Shown here: positions 46,179 to 56,389 of the stretch, piece after piece
How the letters are laid out: every line of letters begins with the position of its first letter
How positions within the stretch are numbered: position 1 is the first letter of the stretch
Origin: Raineyella sp. W15-4
Lineage (GTDB): Bacteria > Actinomycetota > Actinomycetes > Propionibacteriales > Propionibacteriaceae
DNA length: 64,000 bases
Assembly (NCBI RefSeq): GCF_033170155.1
Contig: NZ_CP137079.1
Location: 2,852,001 to 2,916,000, forward strand
Direction of reading: 5' to 3'
The notes under the pieces: generated by a model
What the model was told of the DNA's origin: nothing
What the model saw: only the letters and a program-made list of their open reading frames with translations
The model's database searches: none
Translations under genes and position numbers: made by a program

Positions 46179-46664
46179 TCAGGAAGCGAGGACCTCGTCC
46201 AGCAGCTCCTCCGCGCGCACCTCGTCACACTTCTCGGCGAGGGCGACCTCCGACGCGAGCACCTGGCGGGCCTTGACCAGCATCCGCTTCTCGCCGGCCG
46301 ACAGCCCACGATCGTTGCCGCGGCGCCACAGGTCACGGACGACCTCGGCGACCTTCAGCACATTGCCCGAATGCAGCTTCTCCAGGTTGGCCTTGTAGCG
46401 ACGGGACCAGTTCGCGGGCTCCTCGGCATGCGGTGCGCGCAGCACCTCGAAGACCTTCTCCAGACCATCGGCATCCACCACGTCACGGACGCCGACCAAG
46501 TCGAGATTGCACGCTGGAACGCGGACCACCAGATCGTTCTGGCCCACGATCCTCAACACCAGGTAGAGCTTGTCCTCCCCCTTGATCTTGCGGGTTTCCA
46601 TGTCCTCGATGACGGCCGCCCCATGATTGGGGTAGACCACCGTTTCACCGACTGCAAACGTCAT
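46179..46664 (-). CDS. carD: CarD family transcriptional regulator
   Basis: A 161-residue protein that binds the RNA polymerase beta subunit and stabilises open complexes, notably at rRNA promoters in mycobacteria. The N-terminal RNA-polymerase-interacting Tudor-like domain ([18 protein letters not shown]) is followed by the helical DNA-binding domain ([23 protein letters not shown]-like [17 protein letters not shown]). Length matches family CdnL/CarD. AAAGGGGA precedes the ATG at 46664. Confidence 0.95.
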   Translation of the reverse strand: MTFAVGETVVYPNHGAAVIEDMETRKIKGEDKLYLVLRIVGQNDLVVRVPACNLDLVGVRDVVDADGLEKVFEVLRAPHAEEPANWSRRYKANLEKLHSGNVLKVAEVVRDLWRRGNDRGLSAGEKRMLVKARQVLASEVALAEKCDEVRAEELLDEVLAS

Positions 46665-46869
46665 ACAGGTCCCCTTTCGCGTGCCGATTCTATCACGGAG
46701 CCCTCGGACACGCCCGGATCGAATTGGCACAGCCCGCTCCCAACCATTAGCGTGGAACAGATTGACGCGCGATCGTGACCGCGGCCGATGGCAAACGATG
46801 TGCCGGGCGACCGCCTTTCTGGCTACTCTGTGCACGAGTCTGACCTGGCCCAACGAGGAGTCCCGAATC

Positions 46870-47535
46870 GTGTCCACCCTGAAGAACCACGCCAAGCGCG
46901 CCGCTGTCGTCATCGTTGCCACCGCCTCCCTGTTCGGGCTTGCGGGCTGCCGGATGGGGTTCGAGCACCAGACGCTCCAGCAGTACACCCAGGCGGAGGG
47001 CGTGGACCTCGACCTCGCCGACGGCCACCAGGTCGAGCAGGGCAGGGGCTACATCAAGGTGCGCAACCTGATGGTCCTCGCCCAGCCCGACGGCTCCGAG
47101 GCCCGGCTGGCCGGCACCCTCTACGGGTCGCCTTCCAGCACACCGTTCAGCAACAGCCAGGCCGCCCAGGCCACCGAGCCCACCCTCGACACCCTCCAGT
47201 CGGTCTCCGGCCGGGCCCTCACCTCGACCGGCGATTCCGCCGGCACCCTGAGCGTCACCCTGCCCGAGCCACTGCCGATCACCGTGCAGAAGCCGGTCCA
47301 GCTGGAGGCCCAGAACACCGCGGTCACCGGGGCCAAGGTCACCCCGGGACTCGACGTCGAGCTGACCCTCACCTTCCAGAACAACGGTCGGCTGACCGCC
47401 CGGGTCCCGGTCGTCGACGCGACCAAGCCGGACTACGCGACGATGTCGCCGGTCGCCGCAGCGGCCAGCCCGAACGGCACCGCCAGCCCGAACGCCACGG
47501 CGACGGCCTCCGCCTCGCCGCGGGCGAACGGCTGA
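46870..47535 (+). CDS. Putative lipoprotein of unknown function
   Basis: A 221-residue protein with a lipoprotein signal: basic start, hydrophobic [13 protein letters not shown] and lipobox LAGC (Cys at residue 27). The exported part is beta-rich ([36 protein letters not shown] strands) and ends in an Ala/Ser/Pro/Thr-rich tail. The pattern fits the actinobacterial lipoproteins that sit beside carD or regX3, but I cannot name a function. The GTG at 46870 has GAGGAG at suitable distance. A bidirectional terminator follows. Confidence 0.7.
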   Translation: MSTLKNHAKRAAVVIVATASLFGLAGCRMGFEHQTLQQYTQAEGVDLDLADGHQVEQGRGYIKVRNLMVLAQPDGSEARLAGTLYGSPSSTPFSNSQAAQATEPTLDTLQSVSGRALTSTGDSAGTLSVTLPEPLPITVQKPVQLEAQNTAVTGAKVTPGLDVELTLTFQNNGRLTARVPVVDATKPDYATMSPVAAAASPNGTASPNATATASASPRANG

Positions 47536-47561
47536 GCACACCGCGCCGCACCCGCACGACG

Positions 47562-47601
47562 ACCTGCCCCCGGCCGGGATCCCTCCCGGCCGGGGGCAGG
47601 T
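47562..47601. terminator. Strong bidirectional terminator
   Basis: A perfect 18-bp stem (47562-47579 with 47584-47601) with a four-base loop, followed by AATTTT on the plus strand. It separates the lipoprotein gene from convergent regX3. Confidence 0.9.
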
Positions 47602-47641
47602 AATTTTCCGGACGCCGGCCGCCCTACAGAGCCGGCAATCG

Positions 47642-48319
47642 TCAACCCTCGAACTTGTAACCCAGCCCACGGACGGTGACCAGATGGACCGGGCGGGCCG
47701 GATTCTCCTCGATCTTGGCGCGCAGGCGCTTGACGTGGACGTCCAGGGTCTTGGTGTCACCGACATAGTCGGCCCCCCACACCCGGTCGATCAGCTGACC
47801 GCGGGTCATCACCCGCCCGGCATTGCGCAGCAGCATCTCCAGCAGCTCGAACTCCTTGAGCGCCAGCCGGACCGGCTCACCGTTGACCGCCACCTCGTGA
47901 CGTTCGACGTCCATCCGTACGCCGCCCGACTCGACCACGTCGGGAACGAGCTCGACCTCCTGGCCGCGCCGCAGGACGGCCCGGATCCGGGCCAGCAGCT
48001 CACGCTGGGAGAACGGTTTGGTGACGTAGTCGTCCGCACCGAGTTCGAGCCCGACGACCTTGTCCACCTCGGAGTCGCGGGCGGTGACCATGATCACCGG
48101 CACCGAACTCTGCAGCCGCAGCTGCCGGCAGACCTCGGTGCCGGAGATGCCCGGCATCATCAGGTCGAGCAGCACGATGTCGGCGCCGCCCCGATCGAAC
48201 TCGGCCAGTCCCTCCGCACCGTCGGGCGCCTCGACGACATCGAAGCCCTCCTTGCGCAGCATGTAGGACAGCGCTTCGCGATAGGACTCCTCGTCCTCGA
48301 TCACGAGAACTCGGGTCAT
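47642..48319 (-). CDS. regX3: Response regulator RegX3
   Basis: A 225-residue OmpR-type regulator. Receiver domain with acidic pocket (EDEE) and phosphoacceptor Asp52 in VLLDLMMPG, threonine in IMVTARD and lysine in YVTKPFS; the winged helix spans about 130-225 (LKEFELLEMLLRNAGRVMTR, DVHVKRLRAKIE, VRGLGYKFEG). With SenX3 it would control phosphate-starvation genes. Its ATG overlaps the senX3 stop (ATGA). A PHO-box-like triple repeat lies upstream of senX3. Confidence 0.94.
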   Translation of the reverse strand: MTRVLVIEDEESYREALSYMLRKEGFDVVEAPDGAEGLAEFDRGGADIVLLDLMMPGISGTEVCRQLRLQSSVPVIMVTARDSEVDKVVGLELGADDYVTKPFSQRELLARIRAVLRRGQEVELVPDVVESGGVRMDVERHEVAVNGEPVRLALKEFELLEMLLRNAGRVMTRGQLIDRVWGADYVGDTKTLDVHVKRLRAKIEENPARPVHLVTVRGLGYKFEG

Positions 48320-49566
48320 CCCTCTACCTCCTGGGAGTGCGCCCCCCGCGCCACGGGCGCGTCGAGCTGGTACATGGTGGCGTAGCCGCCCGCGGAGGGG
48401 CCGTCGGTGACCTCCCGCTCGTAGTGCTGGGGGATCCGGATGGTGAACGTGGAGCCCTGCCCCAGCTTGCTCCAGACATGGACGTAGCCGCCGTGCGCGG
48501 CGGCGATGTGCTTGACGATGGACAGGCCGAGACCCGTCCCGCCGTTGTCCCGGCTACGGGCGTAGTCGACACGGTAGAACCTCTCGAAGATCCGCTCCAC
48601 CTCGTCCTCCGGGATGCCGATCCCGTTGTCCGAGACGCTGATCTCGACGAAGTCCTCCTCCCCGAGCACCACGGCCCGCGCGGCCACGGCCACCCGGGCG
48701 CCCCGCTCGGAGTACACGATGGCGTTCTCGATCAGGTTGGAGACCGCGACCGTCAGCTGCTCCTCGTCGCCGATCACCTCCAGACCGGACGCGCCGGCGA
48801 CGGTGAGGGTGACGTCCCGGTCGTCGGCGTCGACCCGGTTGCGGTCGACCGCGTCACCGATCACGTCGTCGATCAGCACCTCGTTCTGGTCGAGCAGCGG
48901 GTCGTCGGACTGCAGCCGGCTGAGGTCGATGATCTGGCGGACGAGATCGGACAGCCGATCCCCCTCGACCTGCAGCCGGCGGGCGAACCGTCGGACGTCC
49001 TCGGGACTGTCGGCGGCCTCCTCGACCGTCTCCGCCAGCAGGGTCACCGCCCCGATCGGGGTCTTCAGCTCGTGCGAGATGTTCGCCACGAAGTCCCGTC
49101 GGGTCTCGTCGACGCGGCGGGCGGCCGTACGGTCCTCGACCAGGACCAGCAACGTCCGCTCGTCCAGCGGAGCGACCCGCGCCATCAGGTGCAGGCTGGT
49201 GAGCCCCTCCCGCTTGAGGTCCAGCTCGGTGCTGCGCGACCGCCGGTCCTGGCGCACCTGCCGGACCAGGGTGAGCACCGCCGGGACCACCACCCGGGCC
49301 CCGCGGACGACGCCGAGCGTACGGGCCTGCGCGGTGGACTGGAGCACCTCGTCGTGCGGTCCGACGACCATCGCCCCCGCGCGGAGCACGTTGAGCACCT
49401 GGGAGACCTCGGGTCGTACCGTCACCCGGGCGGCCATCTCGGCCCGCAGCCGGTCCTCACGGAGCCGCCGCTCCCGAGCACGCAACGCCATGATCAGGAT
49501 CCCCAGGAGCAGGCCCACCACGAGGCCACCACCGGCGGCGAGGTAGGCGTTCACAGGCCAGATCAT
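48316..49566 (-). CDS. senX3: Sensor histidine kinase SenX3
   Basis: A 416-residue membrane kinase. One N-terminal membrane helix (LAAGGGLVVGLLLGILIMAL), a PAS-like domain (about 50-150), the dimerisation helix with phosphoacceptor His165 in NISHELKTPIGAV, then the ATP-binding boxes NLIENAIVYS (N), DNGIGIP (G1), FERFYRVD (F) and GGTGLGLSIVKHI (G2). It senses phosphate status together with the Pst system and PhoU by family analogy. Start ATG 49566 chosen as it gives the canonical one-helix N-terminus. Confidence 0.94.
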   Translation of the reverse strand: MIWPVNAYLAAGGGLVVGLLLGILIMALRARERRLREDRLRAEMAARVTVRPEVSQVLNVLRAGAMVVGPHDEVLQSTAQARTLGVVRGARVVVPAVLTLVRQVRQDRRSRSTELDLKREGLTSLHLMARVAPLDERTLLVLVEDRTAARRVDETRRDFVANISHELKTPIGAVTLLAETVEEAADSPEDVRRFARRLQVEGDRLSDLVRQIIDLSRLQSDDPLLDQNEVLIDDVIGDAVDRNRVDADDRDVTLTVAGASGLEVIGDEEQLTVAVSNLIENAIVYSERGARVAVAARAVVLGEEDFVEISVSDNGIGIPEDEVERIFERFYRVDYARSRDNGGTGLGLSIVKHIAAAHGGYVHVWSKLGQGSTFTIRIPQHYEREVTDGPSAGGYATMYQLDAPVARGAHSQEVEG

Positions 49567-49604
49567 ACGGGGGCCGACCGGGCACCCCAACGACGAGATG
49601 ACCG

Positions 49605-49637
49605 GTTCACACACTGTTCACGCGGAGTTCAGCCGAG
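49605..49637. promoter_or_regulatory. PHO-box-like triple direct repeat
   Basis: Three contiguous 11-base units start at 49605, 49616 and 49627, each beginning GTTCA (GTTCACACACT, GTTCACGCGGA, GTTCAGCCGAG). This matches the direct-repeat architecture of actinobacterial PHO boxes (GTTCACC-type units). It lies between senX3 and phoU, so it may drive autoregulation of senX3-regX3 and perhaps phoU. Confidence 0.7.
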
Positions 49638-49731
49638 GTGCCCCTGGCGCCGGATCTGTTGGGATAGCCTCCGGCATGCGGTCAGGGGGCCCGACGTCTT
49701 CCTCCGGGTCCGGGCCGCCGCGCGATCCTCC

Positions 49732-49752
49732 GACAAGCTATATTGGCTTGTC
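49732..49752. promoter_or_regulatory. Perfect inverted repeat upstream of phoU
   Basis: GACAAGC, seven bases TATATTG, then GCTTGTC: a perfect 7-bp dyad with an AT-rich centre, unusual in this GC-rich region, 175 bases before phoU. The centre contains TATATT, which could be a -10 box, so the dyad may be an operator. Nothing else is seen in the remaining gap 49567-49926. Confidence 0.4.
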
Positions 49753-49926
49753 ACCCCGCTGTAGAGCAGACAGGACGGCAACACGGTGACGAGGGACGAT
49801 CCGGCACCCGGCAGGCCCCGGCGACGACCGGGACGGCGACCGGCCGTTGCCCCGCAGACCGCGGTCGACGGTCCGGCGCTCGGCGGCCCGACGGCGGGCC
49901 GGGGGAGGTACGAGAGGAGGATCGGC

Positions 49927-50571
49927 ATGCGGGACACCTACCGGGAACAGCTCCGGGAGACGATGGCCGACCTGGCACGGATGGTCGACCTCGTCCACAC
50001 CGCCCTCACCGACGCGACGACGGCCCTGTTGACCTGCGACCTGCAGCTCGCGGAGCAGGTGATCTCCAATGACCGGATGATCGACGACCTCGCCGAGGAG
50101 CTGGAGAAGCGGACCTTCTCGATGCTCGCCCGGCAGGCCCCGGTCGCCGGCGAACTGCGGACGGTGTTCTCCGCGATCCGGATGCTCGGCGAGCTCACCC
50201 GGATGGGTGACCTCGCCGCCCACGTGGCCAAGATCGCCCGGCTGCGTTTCCCGGAGTGCGCGGTCCCGGACACCCTGCAGGACAACTTCCGGCAAATGGC
50301 GGACGTGGCGGGGTCGATGGTCACCGACGCCGGAGCGATGCTGCGCGACCTGAACGTCGACACCGCCGGCCACCTCGCGACGGAGGACAAGGTGATGGAC
50401 GGCCTGCGGCGGGACCAGTTCCGGGCGCTGGTCGACGGCACCTGGACCCACAGCGTGGAGGCGGCCGTGGACACCGCCCTGCTGGGGCGGTACTACGAGC
50501 GGATCGCCGACCACGCAGTCGAGATCGCCGAACGCCTGGTCTACGTGGTGACCGGGGACGACCCGGTCTGA
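49927..50571 (+). CDS. phoU: Phosphate transport regulator PhoU
   Basis: A 214-residue helical protein made of two PhoU repeats (DTYREQLRETMADLARMVDL with DRMIDDLAEELEKRTFSML, and MRDLN-type second half with EAAVDTALLGRYYERIADHAVE). The E/DxxxD metal-binding patterns are present. PhoU links the phosphate importer to the sensor kinase and limits uptake when phosphate is ample. GAGAGGAGG lies before the ATG; the longer frame to 49786 is unlikely. It is divergent from senX3. Confidence 0.93.
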   Translation: MRDTYREQLRETMADLARMVDLVHTALTDATTALLTCDLQLAEQVISNDRMIDDLAEELEKRTFSMLARQAPVAGELRTVFSAIRMLGELTRMGDLAAHVAKIARLRFPECAVPDTLQDNFRQMADVAGSMVTDAGAMLRDLNVDTAGHLATEDKVMDGLRRDQFRALVDGTWTHSVEAAVDTALLGRYYERIADHAVEIAERLVYVVTGDDPV

Positions 50572-50601
50572 GCCCCACCACGACACGCGCTGTCGGACAG
50601 T

Positions 50602-50635
50602 GGTAGCCGGTCGGGGAGCTCCCCGACCGGCTACC
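50602..50635. terminator. Bidirectional terminator between phoU and gpmA
   Basis: A perfect 34-base palindrome (15-bp stem around AGCT) lies 30 bases after phoU and 21 bases after the gpmA stop on the other strand. Confidence 0.85.
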
Positions 50636-50656
50636 GCCGGGGCGTCAGCAGCGACG

Positions 50657-51403
50657 CTACTTCTTGCCCTGGTTCTTGACCGCCTCGATGGACGCCTTCG
50701 CGGCCTCCGGGTCGAGGTAGCGGCCACCGCCGATCGGCTTCAGGTCCTCGTCCAGCTCGTAGAGCAGCGGGATACCGGTGGGGATGTTGAGGCCGGGGAT
50801 ATCCGCGTCGGAGATCTGGTCGAGGTGCTTCACCAGCGCCCGCAGCGAGTTGCCGTGCGCCGCCACCAGGACGGTCCGGCCGGCCCGCAGTTCCGGGACG
50901 ATCCGGTCATACCAGAACGGCAGCATCCGGGCGACGACGTCCTTCAGGCACTCGGTCTGCGGGCGGATCTCGCTGGGCAGATCGGCGTACTGCGGGTCGT
51001 GGTACTGCGACCACTTGTCGTCGGCATCCAGCACCGGCGGCGGCTGGTCGTACGACCGGCGCCACACCATGAACTGGTCCTCACCGAACTCCTCACGGAT
51101 CTCAGTCTTGTTCTTGCCCTGCAGGGCGCCGTAGTGGCGCTCGTTGAGGCGCCAGGAACGCTGCACCGGGATCCAGTGGCGATCGCAGGCGAGCAGTGCG
51201 AGGTCGGCGGTGTGGATCGCACGCTTCAGCGTCGAGGTGAACAGGATGTCCGGCAGGAGACCCTCGGCGGCGAGCAGCTCGCCACCACGCTGGGCCTCGG
51301 CCTTGCCCTTGTCGTTGATGTCGACATCGACCCAGCCGGTGAAGAGATTCTTGGCGTTCCACTCGCTTTCGCCGTGGCGCAGCAGGATCAGCTTTGCAGT
51401 CAT
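50657..51403 (-). CDS. gpmA: 2,3-bisphosphoglycerate-dependent phosphoglycerate mutase
   Basis: A 248-residue glycolytic enzyme interconverting 3- and 2-phosphoglycerate. The phosphohistidine motif [10 protein letters not shown] (His10) is followed by [13 protein letters not shown], the RRSYDQPPP segment and the second catalytic histidine in [17 protein letters not shown]. Length equals the GpmA/Pgm1 family. A TAGGCT box lies six bases before its ATG. Confidence 0.96.
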   Translation of the reverse strand: MTAKLILLRHGESEWNAKNLFTGWVDVDINDKGKAEAQRGGELLAAEGLLPDILFTSTLKRAIHTADLALLACDRHWIPVQRSWRLNERHYGALQGKNKTEIREEFGEDQFMVWRRSYDQPPPVLDADDKWSQYHDPQYADLPSEIRPQTECLKDVVARMLPFWYDRIVPELRAGRTVLVAAHGNSLRALVKHLDQISDADIPGLNIPTGIPLLYELDEDLKPIGGGRYLDPEAAKASIEAVKNQGKK

Positions 51404-51409
51404 GACCCG

Positions 51410-51415
51410 AGCCTA
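51410..51415 (-). promoter_or_regulatory. TAGGCT -10 box before gpmA
   Basis: TAGGCT (minus strand) lies six bases before the ATG at 51403, with no Shine-Dalgarno site. Confidence 0.55.
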
Positions 51416-51488
51416 GTGGTCGCCCGCCCCGCCGGTGGCACCGGCCCCCGGCTTCCGGCCGTCCCCCGATACGCGGGATACTCCGGGC

Positions 51489-52253
51489 ATGAACGCTCCT
51501 GTCACGCCTGCCCGTCCCCTTGCCGTCGTCACCGGTGCCAGCAGCGGCATCGGCGCCGCGACGGCCCGTACCCTCGCCGACCAGGGCTACGAGGTCATCT
51601 GCGCCGCCCGCCGGGAGGACCGGCTGCGGGAACTCGCCGACGAGATCGGCGGCCGGGCCCAGGCCTGCGACGTCACCGACGACGACTCGGTCGCGGCACT
51701 CGCCGCAGCGGCCGGGCCGCAGGTCGAGCTGCTGGTCAACAACGCCGGCGGCGCGCTGGGACTGGCCCCGGTGGCCGAGGCGGACATCGACAACTGGCAG
51801 CGGATGTACGCCCTGAACGTACTGGGTTCCGCCCGGGTCACCCGGGCCCTGATTCCCGCCCTGCTGGCCGCCGACGGCGGGCGCGGGCAGGTCGTCTTCG
51901 TCACCTCGGTCGCCGCCGACGGCGGCTACGAGGGCGGGGCCGGCTACTGCGGGGTCAAGGCCGCCGAGCGCTCGATGGCCCAGTCGATGCGGCTGGAGAT
52001 GTACGACCGGCCGCTGCGGGTGGCGGAGATCGTCCCCGGGATGGTGCGCACCGACTTCTCGCTGGTGCGCTTCGCCGGCGACCAGGCCCGCGCCGACGCC
52101 GTCTACGCGGGGGTCGAGGGGGTCCTCACCGCCGACGACATCGCCGCCTGCATCGGCTTCGTCGCCTCGCTGCCGGCGCACGTCAACATCGACCGGATGG
52201 TGGTCCGCCCCCGGGTCCAGCCGGCCCAGCACAAGATCTTCCGGGGCCAGTGA
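51489..52253 (+). CDS. Short-chain dehydrogenase/reductase
   Basis: A 254-residue classical SDR. The Rossmann motif TGASSGIG is at 15-22, NADP-type CAARREDRL after strand 2, LVNNAGGALG, the catalytic Ser in FVTSVAADGG and YxxxK in GYCGVKAAE. The substrate is unknown; closest in pattern to the serine 3-dehydrogenase/YdfG group. The ATG at 51489 has GATACT six bases before it. It converges with the transcarboxylase operon. Confidence 0.88.
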   Translation: MNAPVTPARPLAVVTGASSGIGAATARTLADQGYEVICAARREDRLRELADEIGGRAQACDVTDDDSVAALAAAAGPQVELLVNNAGGALGLAPVAEADIDNWQRMYALNVLGSARVTRALIPALLAADGGRGQVVFVTSVAADGGYEGGAGYCGVKAAERSMAQSMRLEMYDRPLRVAEIVPGMVRTDFSLVRFAGDQARADAVYAGVEGVLTADDIAACIGFVASLPAHVNIDRMVVRPRVQPAQHKIFRGQ

Positions 52254-52256
52254 GCC

Positions 52257-52284
52257 ACATCTGGCGTCTCACATCTGGCGTCTC
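52257..52284 (+). repeat. 14-bp perfect tandem duplication
   Basis: Two identical 14-base units (52257-52270 and 52271-52284) directly follow the SDR stop codon. Confidence 0.7.
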
Positions 52285-52356
52285 AGTTGCCGGCGCCGGA
52301 CAGAGGCCCGCCCGACCCACGCCATGACGCGGATCAGGCGGGAAGTCCCCGTGGGG

Positions 52357-52401
52357 CGGTGAGGTGAGCCGGTGAGCCGCCAGAATCGGCTCACCTCACC
52401 G
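52357..52401. terminator. Hairpin terminator between SDR and the transcarboxylase operon
   Basis: A perfect 15-bp stem (52357-52371 with 52387-52401) around a 15-base loop, 17 bases after the stop of the last transcarboxylase gene on the minus strand; it could also serve the SDR gene. Confidence 0.7.
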
Positions 52402-52417
52402 CGGGGATACAGGTCAC

Positions 52418-52783
52418 TCAGGCCATCGCGATCAGGGCCTGACCACCCTGGACGGCCTCGCCGACCTCGACCAGGATCGAGCCCACCGTGCCGTCGGCCG
52501 GAGCGGTGATCTCGGTCTCCATCTTCATCGCCTCGAGCACCACCAGCACCTGGCCGGCAGTGATCTCCTGGCCCTCCTCCACCATGATCCGGGCGACCGA
52601 CCCGGCGAGCGGGGCGACCACCGAGTTGGCGCTCGCCGCCGGCATCGTCGACGTCACCGGGGCGGTCGGCGCCGGGCCGGTGTAGGCACCGATCACGCCG
52701 AGGTCACCGAGCGAGGGGCGCGTCTGCTCGACCTCGACGTCGACGTCGTACGGGGTTCCGTTGACCGTCACCTTGAGTCTCAT
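52418..52783 (-). CDS. Methylmalonyl-CoA carboxytransferase 1.3S biotin carrier subunit
   Basis: A 121-residue biotin carrier. It starts [20 protein letters not shown], nearly the same as the Propionibacterium 1.3S subunit, has a Pro/Ala/Thr linker (about 35-55) and a biotinyl domain with EAMKMET (biotinyl Lys87). It shuttles the carboxyl group between the 12S and 5S subunits. GAGGAGGAAC precedes the ATG. Last gene of the 5S-12S-orf-1.3S operon. Confidence 0.95.
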   Translation of the reverse strand: MRLKVTVNGTPYDVDVEVEQTRPSLGDLGVIGAYTGPAPTAPVTSTMPAASANSVVAPLAGSVARIMVEEGQEITAGQVLVVLEAMKMETEITAPADGTVGSILVEVGEAVQGGQALIAMA

Positions 52784-52801
52784 GTCTGTTCCTCCTCGTC
52801 C

Positions 52802-53116
52802 TCAGTGCAGCGTCAGCGGGGCCTGGCGGGCGGGCCGCGCCTGGGTCTTGCGGTGGTCCTGGACCTCCATCCGGCCGGCGGCGGTCCACCCCGAGCCCTC
52901 ATGGAATTGGATCTGCTTGACCCTGGCCCGGTGACCCAGGACGGCCGCAACGGCCGCCGCGATGACCATCAGGGTGTCCTCGTCGACCTGGTGCTCCTCG
53001 GCCCACCGGACCGCCATCCGGTCGAACTCCACCATCCGCTGCTCCGCCGCGGCGAGCCGCGCGGTCAGCTCGGCCACCTGGTCCTTGAGAGCAGTGATCT
53101 CGTTCTCGTCAGTCAT
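52802..53116 (-). CDS. Small conserved protein inside the transcarboxylase operon
   Basis: A 104-residue protein of unknown function. Residues 1-35 form a coiled-coil-like helix (ITALKDQVAELTARLAAAEQ); residues 38-65 are a helix with hydrophobic face (MVIAAAVAAVLGHRARVK); the tail IQFHEGSGWTAAGRMEVQDH resembles a short beta segment seen after the helix in carboxylase-associated small subunits. Position between 12S and 1.3S suggests an accessory or assembly factor. GGGAG lies five bases before the ATG at 53116. Confidence 0.7.
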   Translation of the reverse strand: MTDENEITALKDQVAELTARLAAAEQRMVEFDRMAVRWAEEHQVDEDTLMVIAAAVAAVLGHRARVKQIQFHEGSGWTAAGRMEVQDHRKTQARPARQAPLTLH

Positions 53117-53128
53117 CGTCACTCCCGA

Positions 53129-54688
<1,560 letters not shown>

Positions 54689-54698
54689 GGTCGTCACC

Positions 54699-56207
54699 TC
54701 ACGCCGGCTCGACGGACACCGAACGGGACTGGCCGTTGATGGTGACCTTGTACTGGATCGGTTCGTGGAGGGCCTTGTCGAGGCCGGCGGCCTTCCGGCG
54801 CTCCTCCTCGACCTGTTCCTCGGTCATCCCCACGTTGCGGGGGCCCTGCGGGCGCTCCTTGAAGAACTTGGCGGCGACCTGGGGGAACATCGCGTTGGTG
54901 AGGATGTCCTCCTCGGTCCCGTTGAAGCCCTCGAGACCTTTGGCCTGCTCGGCCAGGCTGCCCCACTCGGGCGCCAGCAGGTCGGCGGGACGCTCGGTGA
55001 TGGGTTCCTTCTTCGTCTGGGCCTTGGCCTTCTCGACGACCTCGGCGTTGCGTTCGCCGGGGCACTCGCCGTAGTAGCCGAGCATCAGGTCGGCGAACTC
55101 GCCGGTGAGCACCTTGTACTCACCCATCAGCACGTTGAACACGGCCTGGGTGCCGACGATCTGCGAGGAGGGCGTCACCAGCGGCGGGTAGCCGGCGTCC
55201 TTGCGGACGTTCGGCACCTCGGCCAGCACCTCGTCCATCCGGTCGCCGGCACCCTGCGCCTTGAGCTGCGACTCCATGTTGGAGAGCATCCCGCCGGGGA
55301 TCTGGGACTGGAAGATGTCGGTCTTGACCCCGGTCACGGCGGACATGAACTTCTTGTACTTCGGCGCCACCTTGGCGAAATGCTCCCGGATCGGCTTGAG
55401 CCGGCTGCGGTCCACGGTGGTGGTGTACGGGGTGCCGTCGAGCATCTCGATCACCGACTCGGTCGGGTTGTGCCCCGGGCCGAGCGACATCGAGCTGATC
55501 GCGGTGTCGACGACATCGGCGCCGGCCTCGATCGCCTTCATCAACGCCACCTGGGTGACACCGGTGGTGGAGTGACAGTGCACGTTGATCTGCACGTCCT
55601 GGCCGTAGGTGTCCTTGATGCCCTTGACGATGTCGTACGCCGGCTGGGGCTTCAGCAGCGCGGCCATGTCCTTCAGCGCGATCGAATCGGCACCCATGTC
55701 GAGCAGCCGGCCGGCCAGCGTGATGTAGTCCTCGGTGGTGTGCACCGGGCTGACCGTGTAGCAGATCGTGCCCTGGGCGTGCTTGCCCGCCTTCTTGACG
55801 GCCTGCATGGCGTGGGCCACGTTACGCGGGTCGTTCAGCGCGTCGAAGACACGGAACACGTCCATGCCGTTTTCGGCGGACTTCTCGACGAACCTCTCGA
55901 CCACCTCGTCCTCGTAGTGGCGGTAGCCCAACAGGTTCTGCCCGCGGAGCAACATCTGCAGGCGGCTGTTCGGCATGAGCGTGCGGAAAGTCCGCAGTCG
56001 CTCCCATGGGTCCTCGTTCAGGAAGCGGATGCAAGCGTCGTACGTTGCACCGCCCCAGCACTCCACGCTCCAGTAACCGGCAGCGTCGATGTCAGCGCAG
56101 GCGTCGACCATGTCTTCCATGGCCATCCGCGTCGCCATCAGGCTCTGGTGCGCGTCGCGAAGGACGAGTTCGGTGATACCAATCTCTCGCGGCTTCATGG
56201 GCCCCAT
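54699..56207 (-). CDS. Methylmalonyl-CoA carboxytransferase 5S subunit
   Basis: A 502-residue pyruvate-binding carboxyltransferase with an HMGL-type TIM barrel that makes oxaloacetate from pyruvate and carboxybiotin. Features: RDAHQSLMATRMAMEDM, the metal and lysine regions WGGATYDACIRFLNEDPWER, SIALKDMAALLKP (carbamylated lysine region) and VHCHSTTGV. It is very similar by memory to the Propionibacterium 5S protein throughout. Two ATGs (56207 and 56198) are possible; neither has a strong Shine-Dalgarno site. First gene of the operon, with operator-like repeats upstream. Confidence 0.94.
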   Translation of the reverse strand: MGPMKPREIGITELVLRDAHQSLMATRMAMEDMVDACADIDAAGYWSVECWGGATYDACIRFLNEDPWERLRTFRTLMPNSRLQMLLRGQNLLGYRHYEDEVVERFVEKSAENGMDVFRVFDALNDPRNVAHAMQAVKKAGKHAQGTICYTVSPVHTTEDYITLAGRLLDMGADSIALKDMAALLKPQPAYDIVKGIKDTYGQDVQINVHCHSTTGVTQVALMKAIEAGADVVDTAISSMSLGPGHNPTESVIEMLDGTPYTTTVDRSRLKPIREHFAKVAPKYKKFMSAVTGVKTDIFQSQIPGGMLSNMESQLKAQGAGDRMDEVLAEVPNVRKDAGYPPLVTPSSQIVGTQAVFNVLMGEYKVLTGEFADLMLGYYGECPGERNAEVVEKAKAQTKKEPITERPADLLAPEWGSLAEQAKGLEGFNGTEEDILTNAMFPQVAAKFFKERPQGPRNVGMTEEQVEEERRKAAGLDKALHEPIQYKVTINGQSRSVSVEPA

Positions 56208-56326
56208 CCTGCCATCGTCACGATCGACGGATTCCGGCCCCCTCCCCTTCCCGCGAACCGCGCTCTGCTAGGAACGACGCGGGTCACATCGGGTCCGGCC
56301 CAGGAACGGCAATCTTCTACGTAACC

Positions 56327-56348
56327 TGTCGTACGACATAGTGTCGTA
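56327..56348. promoter_or_regulatory. TGTCGTA/TACGACA operator-like repeats before the 5S gene
   Basis: TGTCGTACGACA (56327-56338) is a perfect 12-base palindrome, and it overlaps TACGACA-TAG-TGTCGTA (56332-56348), another perfect dyad. Three half-sites thus alternate within 22 bases, about 120 bases upstream of the 5S start. The neighbouring AT-rich bases stand out from the GC-rich background. Likely binding site of an unidentified regulator. Confidence 0.5.
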
Positions 56349-56389
56349 AATCTCACCCCGATTTGTCCTGACAATAAGTCGTTACCGGG

